DNA of 28,001 bases from JAAYCT01 sp964499575 (lineage in GTDB: Bacteria; Bacillota; Clostridia; Saccharofermentanales; Saccharofermentanaceae), in contig CAZCLK010000023.1 in assembly GCA_964499575.1 (NCBI GenBank), forward strand, positions 1 to 28,001. Direction: 5' to 3'. A model generated the notes under the pieces. The model was not told where the DNA came from, made no database searches, and saw only the letters and a list, made by a program, of their open reading frames with translations. Shown here one piece after another: positions 22,427 to 28,001 of the stretch. Position 1 is the stretch's first letter, and every line of letters begins with the position of its first letter. Both the position numbers and the translations under genes were made by a program.

Positions 22427-23517
22427 ACTTTGTCTCTCTGCGCGATGCCGGGGATCCGGTGGAAATCGCGAAGGTTTACAATGTTTCCGGTGCCGATGAA
22501 CTCGTTTTTCTGGACATCTCCGCGACCCTTGAAGGCCGTAAAACCATGGTCGACATGGTTCGGCGCGTCGCGGAACAGGTCTTTATTCCCTTTACCGTCG
22601 GCGGGGGTATTCGCACGATCGACGACATCCGTGAGATCCTCAATGCGGGCGCCGATAAGATCTCGCTCAACTCGGCGGCGGTACGGGATCCGGAGTTCGT
22701 CTCCCGCGCGGCGGCCCGTTTCGGGTCGCAGTGCGTCGTCGTCGCCATTGACGTACACAGTGTCGCGAAGACCGATAAGATACCGAGCGGATATGAAGTG
22801 GTCATCGCCGGCGGCACCCAGACGACCGGACTGGATGCGGTCGCATGGGCCCGTAAGGTCGAGGAACTGGGCGCCGGAGAGATCCTCTTAACGAGCATGG
22901 ACCGTGACGGGACCAAGAGCGGCTATGATAACGTAATTACGGGCATGATCGCCGAGGCGGTATCCGTTCCGGTTATCGCGTCCGGCGGGGCCGGTACCTA
23001 TGAGCATTTCTACGACGGAATCGTCGAGGGAAAAGCGGACGCGGTCCTGGCCGCCAGCCTCTTTCATTTCGGTGAGATATCCGTGGAGAAACTCAAGAAC
23101 TACCTCGACGGACGGGGCATTCCCGTTCGAAAGATCGGTCGCGCACTTTCGCTGTGGCAAAAAATGAAGAAGGACGTCCTCGGGCTGGTGCCCGCGATCG
23201 TCGCGGACGAAATAAGCGGAGACGTCCTGATGCTCGCATACATGGATTACGAGGCGTTTGATCAGACTCTGGCAACCGGCCAGATGCATTATTTTTCGAG
23301 AAGCCGGGAGCGCCTCTGGAGAAAGGGCGAAACATCCGGAAATATTCAGACCGTCCGCTCGGTGAAGATTGACTGCGACCGGGATTCTCTGTTATTCTTT
23401 ATCGACCAGAAGGGCGTGGCGTGTCACACCGGAAATCGCAGTTGTTTTTTTTCGGACCTTGACGACCTTCTGTCGGAGGATACGATCCCGGGGCAATACA
23501 CGGAGGAAACAAAATGA
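22363..23517 (+). CDS. hisF: HisF-HisI fusion: IGP synthase cyclase + phosphoribosyl-AMP cyclohydrolase
   Basis: This 384-residue protein is a two-enzyme fusion. Residues 1-252 are HisF with catalytic Asp11 (PCLDVKNG) and Asp130 (VAIDVHS), the GGGIR loop, and the SMDRDGTKSGYD segment. A short linker (~253-270) leads to HisI at ~271-384. This domain has MLAYMDYEAF, YFSRSRERLWRKGETSGN, the acidic metal motif D337-C338-D339-x-D341, and C354 and C361 in GVACHTGNRSCF. All key residues of both enzymes are present. No stop or frameshift separates them. HisI is usually free or fused to HisE; here HisE is a separate gene overlapping by 4 nt. GTGAGG lies upstream of ATG 22363, inside hisA. Confidence 0.95.
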   Translation: MLAKRIIPCLDVKNGRVVKGVNFVSLRDAGDPVEIAKVYNVSGADELVFLDISATLEGRKTMVDMVRRVAEQVFIPFTVGGGIRTIDDIREILNAGADKISLNSAAVRDPEFVSRAAARFGSQCVVVAIDVHSVAKTDKIPSGYEVVIAGGTQTTGLDAVAWARKVEELGAGEILLTSMDRDGTKSGYDNVITGMIAEAVSVPVIASGGAGTYEHFYDGIVEGKADAVLAASLFHFGEISVEKLKNYLDGRGIPVRKIGRALSLWQKMKKDVLGLVPAIVADEISGDVLMLAYMDYEAFDQTLATGQMHYFSRSRERLWRKGETSGNIQTVRSVKIDCDRDSLLFFIDQKGVACHTGNRSCFFSDLDDLLSEDTIPGQYTEETK

Positions 23518-23804
23518 CAGAAAACAAAGAATCGATTATCAAAGAGCTGTACGAAGTGATTTTGGATCGGCGCGAAAATCCCGCGGAGGGATCCTATACG
23601 AATTATCTTTTCGACAAGGGGCTTTCGAAAATCTGCAAGAAATTCGGCGAGGAAGCCATCGAGGTCGTCATTTCGTCCTTGAACGGGGATAAGAAGAGTA
23701 TTGTTTATGAGATCGCGGACTTGCAGTATCACCTGATGGTCCTGATGGTCGAAAAGGGCATCACCCCGGAAGATATTTACGACGAACTGCGCAGTCGGAG
23801 ATGA
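23514..23804 (+). CDS. hisE: Phosphoribosyl-ATP pyrophosphohydrolase (HisE)
   Basis: HisE removes pyrophosphate from phosphoribosyl-ATP, the second step of the pathway. The 96-residue all-alpha MazG-like protein shows the family sequence: NPAEGSYTNYLFDKGLSKI, KKFGEEAIEVVISS and the acidic EIADLQYHLMVLM helix with metal ligands. Its ATG overlaps the fusion gene's stop. It ends the his operon. No convincing terminator follows in the 90 bp before the next promoter. Confidence 0.95.
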   Translation: MTENKESIIKELYEVILDRRENPAEGSYTNYLFDKGLSKICKKFGEEAIEVVISSLNGDKKSIVYEIADLQYHLMVLMVEKGITPEDIYDELRSRR

Positions 23805-23894
23805 TCCGACCGCTCACATTTTCGATGAAGGACGCACAAGCCGCTGCGCCGGAAAATAATTAACGAAAAAACCGTCTTTCAGCCCCCGTTTTGT

Positions 23895-23923
23895 TTGACA
23901 CTCCGGGTCATATATGGTAGAAT
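23895..23923 (+). promoter_or_regulatory. Promoter of the rpmG-secE-nusG-ribosomal protein block
   Basis: TTGACA (23895-23900), a 17-bp spacer and TAGAAT (23918-23923) make a strong sigma-A-type promoter ~80 bp ahead of rpmG. It separates the ribosomal block from the his operon. Confidence 0.87.
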
Positions 23924-24003
23924 TCTGTTCGCTATCGCCGTTTCGGTCTATTTTTGATGTGCAACGAAGCATCTGAGGATGCTGATTTTTGGAGGTGTTT
24001 TTC

Positions 24004-24171
24004 ATGGCAACCAAGGCAGGGGCACGGGACAAACTCACAATGGCTTGTGAGGAATGCAAGCGCAGGAATTATCAGACGTACAAGAACAAGAAGAATGATC
24101 CGGACCGGCTGGAACTGAAGAAGTACTGCCGTTTCTGCCGTAAGCACACCTCGCACAAGGAAACTAAGTAA
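24004..24171 (+). CDS. rpmG: Large subunit ribosomal protein bL33 (zinc-binding form)
   Basis: This 55-residue bL33 has two CxxC pairs (CEEC near residue 15-18 and CRFC near 42-45), the zinc-binding C+ form. The core matches L33: MACEECKRRNYQTYKNKKND then RLELKKYCRFCRKHTSHKETK. GGAGGTG precedes ATG 24004. It leads the classical rpmG-secE-nusG-rplKAJL string. Confidence 0.94.
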   Translation: MATKAGARDKLTMACEECKRRNYQTYKNKKNDPDRLELKKYCRFCRKHTSHKETK

Positions 24172-24210
24172 TCGTCGGTTTATTCGGCGACTGGGAGAGG
24201 GTTAGTCAGC

Positions 24211-24600
24211 ATGAGCACGAAGAAGACGAGTAATAAGTCGGATACCGCGATCGTTCGTTTCGGCAAGGGTTTTGTTCACTTTTTCAAGCGGATCGGAGCA
24301 GGGCTGTCGAACGTTCGTCAGGAACTGAAGCGTGTGATCTGGCCGACCCGTGAGAAACTGATACAAACGTCCGCGGTCGTTCTGGTCGTAATCGTTATCG
24401 CGGCAGTATCTTTGTATATAATCGGCACCGGCGCGACGAAACTGTTGGAATTTGTCGGTTTTTACGACCAGAAACTCGCGACAGAGACGACGGTTCTTCC
24501 CGAGACGGGAGAAACGACCGCAGAACCCGCAGATATGACTTCCGTAGCGGGTACGGCGGAAGAGTCGGCGGACATCACGACCGCAGAGATAACCGAATAA
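24211..24600 (+). CDS. secE: Preprotein translocase subunit SecE with extended C-terminal tail
   Basis: SecE clamps SecY in the Sec translocon. The 129-residue protein has the diagnostic amphipathic block RQELKRVIWPTREKL (36-50) followed by one transmembrane helix (~53-72). Bacterial single-span SecE normally ends soon after; here ~45 extra Thr/Glu-rich acidic residues follow (86-129). SecE is N-in/C-out, so the tail should lie outside the membrane. It contains LPETG at 96-100, matching a sortase LPxTG string, although no hydrophobic/positively charged sorting tail follows. It starts 40 nt after rpmG. Confidence 0.93.
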   Translation: MSTKKTSNKSDTAIVRFGKGFVHFFKRIGAGLSNVRQELKRVIWPTREKLIQTSAVVLVVIVIAAVSLYIIGTGATKLLEFVGFYDQKLATETTVLPETGETTAEPADMTSVAGTAEESADITTAEITE

Positions 24601-24612
24601 TTACAGGCCGTT

Positions 24613-24637
24613 ATAGCCGGGATCACATTCCGGCTAT
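24613..24637 (+). other. Hairpin in the secE-nusG gap
   Basis: ATAGCCGG (24613-24620) and CCGGCTAT (24630-24637) form an 8-bp perfect stem with a 9-nt loop, 13 nt after secE and ~54 nt before nusG. No T run follows, so it is more likely an mRNA processing or stability element than a terminator. Confidence 0.45.
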
Positions 24638-24690
24638 CGATTCGCCGACATGAAGCGAATTCGACAGAACCGATAACAGGAGCGCAATCG

Positions 24691-25230
24691 ATGACCGAAA
24701 GTATTCAGCCCAAAGAAGCGAAGTGGTATGTGGTTCACACATATTCCGGCTACGAGAATAAAGTCAAGACGACACTTGAGACGGTCATTGAGAACCGCGG
24801 GCTTCAGGAGATGATCCAGGAGGTCTCGGTTCCGATGGAGGAGCAGATCGAAGTCAAGGACGGCAAGAAGAAAGTCGCCATGAAGAAGATCTATCCCGGT
24901 TATGTCTTGGTCAAGATGGTGTATACCGAAGAGATCTGGTATATCGTCCGCAACACGCGCGGTGTGACCGGCTTTGTCGGCCCCAGCTCGAATAAGCCGG
25001 TGCCGCTCTCCGACGAAGAACTCATGATGATGGGTCTCGAATCGAACTGGGTTCCGACCGTCGACTATTCCGTCGGAGATTCCGTACGATTGATATCCGG
25101 ACCTTTTTCGGACTGCATCGGAGTCGTCGAGGCGATCAATCACGAGAAACATTCCGTTCGTGTGCGCATCTCGATGTTCGGGCGTGAGACACCGATCGAA
25201 CTGGATTTCGCACAGGTGATCCGAACCTGA
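24691..25230 (+). CDS. nusG: Transcription elongation/termination factor NusG
   Basis: NusG binds RNA polymerase through its N-terminal NGN domain and couples it to Rho or ribosomes through its C-terminal KOW domain. The 179-residue protein has WYVVHTYSGYENKVK at the start of NGN, IYPGYVLVKM, and VRNTRGVTGFVG. A KOW segment begins at ~VGDSVRLISGPFSDCIGVVE (128-147) and ends in FGRETPIELDFAQV. AGGAG precedes ATG 24691. Order and spacing with rplK are conserved in bacteria. Confidence 0.97.
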   Translation: MTESIQPKEAKWYVVHTYSGYENKVKTTLETVIENRGLQEMIQEVSVPMEEQIEVKDGKKKVAMKKIYPGYVLVKMVYTEEIWYIVRNTRGVTGFVGPSSNKPVPLSDEELMMMGLESNWVPTVDYSVGDSVRLISGPFSDCIGVVEAINHEKHSVRVRISMFGRETPIELDFAQVIRT

Positions 25231-25317
25231 TTATGCTTATCCCGCCGTTTTTGAAGCGGCGTGAAGATATCGCGACTTTGGATAAGAAGTCGCAGAAACA
25301 ATGGGAGGTGGCCATCA

Positions 25318-25746
25318 ATGGCAAAGAAAGTCACAGGGTATATCAAGTTACAGATACCCGCAGGCAAAGCAACGCCAGCGCCGCCGGTCGGACCAGCCCT
25401 TGGACAACACAGCGTGAACATTCCGCAGTTTGTCAAGGAATTCAATGAAAGAACGGCAAAGGACGTCGGGATGATTATCCCGGTTGTCATCACGGTGTAT
25501 GCCGACAGATCCTACTCTTTCATTACGAAGACTCCGCCGGTGCCGGTACTGCTGAAGAAAGCTTGCAACATCGAACATGGGTCGGGCAAGCCGAATCGTG
25601 AAAAGGTCGCTAAGATTCCTTTTTCCGAGTGCGTCAAGATCGCCCAGATCAAGCTTCCGGATTCGAATGCGTCCGACGTTGAGTCGTGCGCCCGAATGGT
25701 TGCGGGAACCGCACGCAGCATGGGCATCGTCGTAACCGATGACTAA
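25318..25746 (+). CDS. rplK: Large subunit ribosomal protein uL11
   Basis: uL11 binds the GTPase-associated region of 23S rRNA at the base of the stalk. The 142-residue length is standard. The N-terminus AKKVTGYIKLQIPAGKATPAPPVGPALGQ and the FCKEFN-like FVKEFNERT are clear, and the C-terminal RNA-binding part ends ARMVAGTARSMGIVV. ATG 25318 is chosen because GGGAGG lies just upstream and the product matches L11 from residue 1; an in-frame longer reading has no L11 similarity. Confidence 0.97.
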   Translation: MAKKVTGYIKLQIPAGKATPAPPVGPALGQHSVNIPQFVKEFNERTAKDVGMIIPVVITVYADRSYSFITKTPPVPVLLKKACNIEHGSGKPNREKVAKIPFSECVKIAQIKLPDSNASDVESCARMVAGTARSMGIVVTDD

Positions 25747-25767
25747 GTCTTCAAGGAGAGTGGAGTA

Positions 25768-26457
25768 ATGAAAAGAGGCAAGAGATATCTGGAGGCCGTT
25801 AAACTGATCGACCGGTCCGTCTCCTACGATCCTTCGGAGGCGATTCGTCTGGTTCAGGAAACGGCGAAAGCAAAATTTGACGAAATGGTCGAACTGCACG
25901 TTCGACTCGGAGTCGACTCGCGTCACGCAGACCAGCAGGTCCGCGGCGCGGTAGTTCTGCCCCACGGCACAGGCCGCACGAAGACCGTTTTGGTTATCGC
26001 GAAGGGTGTTAAAGCCGATGAGGCAAAGGAAGCCGGAGCTGATTTTGTCGGCGCCGAGGATATGGTCGAAAAGATCACCAAGGAAAACTGGTTCGGCTAT
26101 GATGTGATCGTAGCCACACCGGACATGATGGGACTACTCGGTCGTCTCGGTAAGCTTTTGGGTCCGAAGGGCCTGATGCCGAACCCGAAGTCCGGCACGG
26201 TCACGATGGATGTCGCAAAGGCAATCACCGACATTAAGGCCGGTAAGATCGAGTATCGTCTCGATAAGACCAACATCATCCACTGCCCGATCGGAAAGGT
26301 TTCTTTCGGACAGGAGAAGCTTGAGGAGAACTTCAAGACGGTTATGGACGCTATCGTCAAGGCGAAGCCCTCGGCGGCCAAGGGTCAGTACCTGAAGAAT
26401 GTTTCGCTTGCTTCGACGATGGGCCCCGGAGTCCGGGTGAACGCGGCGAAGATCTGA
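25768..26457 (+). CDS. rplA: Large subunit ribosomal protein uL1
   Basis: uL1 forms the L1 stalk that guides tRNA release and often autoregulates its operon. The 229-residue protein is full length: KRGKRYLEAVKLIDR, FDEMVELHVRLGVDSRHADQQVRG, VLPHGTGRTKTV, ATPDMMGLLGRLGKLLGPKGLMPNPKSGTV, and C-terminal KGQYLKNVSLASTMGPGVRV. It starts 21 nt after rplK behind AAGGAG. A 294-bp leader region follows. Confidence 0.97.
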   Translation: MKRGKRYLEAVKLIDRSVSYDPSEAIRLVQETAKAKFDEMVELHVRLGVDSRHADQQVRGAVVLPHGTGRTKTVLVIAKGVKADEAKEAGADFVGAEDMVEKITKENWFGYDVIVATPDMMGLLGRLGKLLGPKGLMPNPKSGTVTMDVAKAITDIKAGKIEYRLDKTNIIHCPIGKVSFGQEKLEENFKTVMDAIVKAKPSAAKGQYLKNVSLASTMGPGVRVNAAKI

Positions 26458-26465
26458 TCCGACAC

Positions 26466-26721
26466 CGGGTGTGCGCGGTGATCAGGAAGACTCTTGATCT
26501 TTTCACACCCGAACATCACGTAAGGCGCCCGTCCCGCCGAAAGAGGAGATCTCAGGATCGCCGGTTTTGAAAAGACGATACAATTTAATAAATACCACGC
26601 CAGAGACAGCGGGAGGCCATTAGGCCGCAAACGATTCGGTCGTCCCGCCGAGGTGGGTCTTTCAGTTAACTCAATCCGAGTGAATGAATGGTTACCCCTC
26701 GTGTCGAAAAGCGCGAGGGGT
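26466..26721 (+). promoter_or_regulatory. Ribosomal protein L10 leader / rplJL regulatory region
   Basis: This untranslated stretch between rplA and rplJ has L10-leader hallmarks. The core is at ~26592-26658, where CCAGAGACAGCGGGAGGCC is followed by a hairpin and CCCGCCGAGGTGGG, resembling the Rfam L10 leader (binding of the L10-L12 complex). Upstream, CGGGTGTG (26466-26473) pairs perfectly with CACACCCG (26504-26511) around a smaller GATCA hairpin. Downstream is a terminator-like stem at 26694-26721. The expected role is feedback control of rplJ-rplL by excess L10/L12. The core call is by pattern, not by covariance model. Confidence 0.8.
26694..26721 (+). terminator. Attenuator hairpin upstream of rplJ
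   Basis: ACCCCTCG (26694-26701) pairs with CGAGGGGT (26714-26721), an 8-bp perfect stem with a 12-nt loop, directly after the L10 leader core and 30 nt before rplJ. The following ATTTATAT is A/T-rich, not a clean T run, so it could be a weak terminator or an attenuator. Confidence 0.55.
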
Positions 26722-26751
26722 ATTTATATCTGGACAAGGAGGTACATACGA

Positions 26752-27510
26752 ATGCCAAGTCAAAAGATTCTTGACGCAAAGAAGAAGATGGTCGCCGAGC
26801 TCGTTTCGGACTATCGGAACGCGAAGTCGTTCGTTTTCGCGGACGCCCGCGGCCTCAAGGTATCCACAGACACCGAGATGCGCGCCGATCTCAGGAAGAA
26901 CAATGTGTCGTACAAGGTCATCAAGAACACGACCGCCACATTGATTTTCAAGGAGTTGGGCATCAAAGGACTCGAGGATATCCTGAAGGGACCGACCGCG
27001 ATCGCTTATTCGACCGAGGACGCGATCGTTCCGGCAAAGATCCTGAAGCAGTACGCGGACAAATTCGACAAGCTGAACCTTAAGGGCGGCGTCATCGAGG
27101 GAAAAGTTGCTTCCGCAGAGGAAGTCAAGGTCCTCGCCAAGATCCCCGGAAAGGAAGTTCTCTACGGACAAATCGCTTACGGCCTGTTGTTCCCGATGAC
27201 CAAGCTCGCAATGCTGCTTAAGGCAGCCGCCGAGAAGATCGAATCGGAAGGCCCGATCGATTTTAAGGCCGCGAAAAAGGCGGAAGCCAAGGCTGAATCC
27301 GTCGAGGAAGCCAAGGAAGAACCCAAGGCTGAAGTAAAGCCCGAGCCGGCAGCGGAAGCTGTCGTCGAGGCCCCGGCGGAAGCCGCGGTCGCGGAAGCCG
27401 CACAGGAACCGGCCGCTCAGGAAGAAGAAGCCAAGCCTTCCAAGAAGACCGCAAAGTCAACCGCGAAGAAGACTTCGGAAGACGAAGAAGCCGAAGCCGC
27501 CAAAGAGTAA
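26752..27510 (+). CDS. rplJ: Large subunit ribosomal protein uL10 with long C-terminal tail
   Basis: uL10 anchors the L7/L12 stalk to 23S rRNA. The N-terminal ~170 residues are standard: KKKMVAELVSDYRNAKSFVFADARGL, MRADLRKNNVSYKVIKNT, and a GPTAIAYS segment. A hydrophobic C-terminal helix (LFPMTKLAMLLKAAAEKI, ~147-163) binds L12 dimers. From ~172 to 252 there is an ~80-residue Ala/Glu/Lys/Pro low-complexity tail, making the 252-residue protein far longer than the usual 165-180. ATG 26752 is chosen on AAGGAGG spacing; an upstream in-frame extension crosses the leader hairpins. Confidence 0.95.
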   Translation: MPSQKILDAKKKMVAELVSDYRNAKSFVFADARGLKVSTDTEMRADLRKNNVSYKVIKNTTATLIFKELGIKGLEDILKGPTAIAYSTEDAIVPAKILKQYADKFDKLNLKGGVIEGKVASAEEVKVLAKIPGKEVLYGQIAYGLLFPMTKLAMLLKAAAEKIESEGPIDFKAAKKAEAKAESVEEAKEEPKAEVKPEPAAEAVVEAPAEAAVAEAAQEPAAQEEEAKPSKKTAKSTAKKTSEDEEAEAAKE

Positions 27511-27563
27511 TCAGTACATCAGCAATCAGCCGGAACACGGCAAACTAACGGAGGAAGAAAGAA

Positions 27564-27947
27564 ATGGCCAGTGAAAAAATCGAGAAGATCCTTGAAGAAG
27601 TGAAGTCCCTTTCCGTTCTGGAGCTCTTTGAGCTTGAGAAGGGCATCGAAGACGCGTTCGGCGTATCCGCCGCCGCTCTCGCAGTTGCCGCTCCCGCAGG
27701 CGGCGGAGAATCCGCTGCTCCCGCAGAAGTTGAGCAGACCGAATTCACGGTTGTCCTGAAGAGCGCCGGTGCAGCGAAGATCGCCGTCATCAAAGTCGTG
27801 CGCGAGATCACCGGATTGGGTCTTACCGAATCCAAAGCACTCGTTGACGGAGCCCCCAAGGCCGTCAAGGAAAACGTTTCCAAGGAAGATGCCGACGCAG
27901 TTGCCGCCAAGCTCAAGGAAGCCGGAGCCGAGGTTGAGATCAAGTAA
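27564..27947 (+). CDS. rplL: Large subunit ribosomal protein bL12 (L7/L12)
   Basis: bL12 forms the flexible stalk that recruits translational GTPases. The 127-residue protein has the dimerisation domain (ending ~FGVSAAALA), an Ala/Pro/Gly hinge (APAGGGESAAPAE), and the C-terminal domain EFTVVLKSAGAAKIAVIKVVREITGLGLTESKALVDGAPKAVKE. GGAGGAAG precedes ATG 27564. It starts 53 nt after rplJ. Confidence 0.97.
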   Translation: MASEKIEKILEEVKSLSVLELFELEKGIEDAFGVSAAALAVAAPAGGGESAAPAEVEQTEFTVVLKSAGAAKIAVIKVVREITGLGLTESKALVDGAPKAVKENVSKEDADAVAAKLKEAGAEVEIK

Positions 27948-27969
27948 TTCCAAGCCGCATTACAAAAGA

Positions 27970-28001
27970 AAAAGGGGCTGTCTCAAAAGACTTGTAACAA
28001 A
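27970..28001 (+). other. Left arm of a terminator or mobile-element end at the window edge
   Basis: After rplL the sequence runs into AAAAGGGGCTGTCTCAAAAG and stops at the window boundary. In other Bacillota such GGGGCTGTCTC strings often form the first arm of a terminator or lie at insertion-sequence ends. The matching arm, if any, is outside the window, so neither can be confirmed. Confidence 0.35.

Noticed and set aside
24466..24600. A genuine sortase-anchored surface protein
   Set aside because: LPETG is present, but the required following hydrophobic stretch and basic tail are missing, and the gene is clearly secE.

Overview
The window looks like a chromosomal segment of a moderately GC-rich member of the Bacillota, most likely a Clostridia-type lineage. 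The support is a WalR/WalK-type two-component system next to WalJ and RlmH, a tryptophan T-box leader, the short HisG plus HisZ pair, a four-cysteine L33, an L10 leader, strong Shine-Dalgarno sequences and consensus sigma-A-type promoters. I cannot name a genus.

Layout. Bases 1-52 are the 3' end of a 5S rRNA, followed by a strong intrinsic terminator. Bases 252-5765 (+) form a cell-envelope operon: walR-like regulator, walK-like kinase with a very long cytoplasmic tail, murA, walJ (MBL fold) and rlmH. Bases 5846-12238 (-) are a tryptophan operon in the order trpD-C-B-A-E-G, under a consensus promoter and a T-box with a UGG specifier. No trpF is present, and the overlapping genes leave no room for one. 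Upstream on the same strand lie a YdcF/SanA-like DUF218 membrane protein and a DUF2974 (Mbeg1-like) putative alpha/beta hydrolase.

Bases 14302-15122 are a large non-coding gap. It is dominated by an exact-period 74-bp tandem array: six full units, a partial seventh, and a possible degenerate copy on the left. Each unit contains an inverted repeat with invariant arms. The array ends about 55 bp before a perfect promoter (TTGACA, 17 bp, TATAAT) that drives a histidine operon on the + strand: hisZ-G-D-C-B-purC-H-A-hisF/hisI fusion-hisE. Two features stand out. purC sits inside the operon with an ATGA overlap onto hisH, and HisF and HisI are one polypeptide while HisE is separate. No histidinol-phosphate phosphatase is present.

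From 23895 to the right edge a separate promoter starts the conserved rpmG-secE-nusG-rplK-rplA-(L10 leader)-rplJ-rplL block. SecE and L10 carry unusual C-terminal tails, and the SecE tail includes an LPETG string.

The genes are mainly housekeeping: wall-stress signalling and peptidoglycan commitment, tryptophan and histidine biosynthesis, and translation/secretion. The most unexplained element is the 74-bp array. The most interesting gene-level features are the HisF-HisI fusion, purC within his, and the missing trpF. I see no CRISPR array, phage genes or complete insertion sequence.
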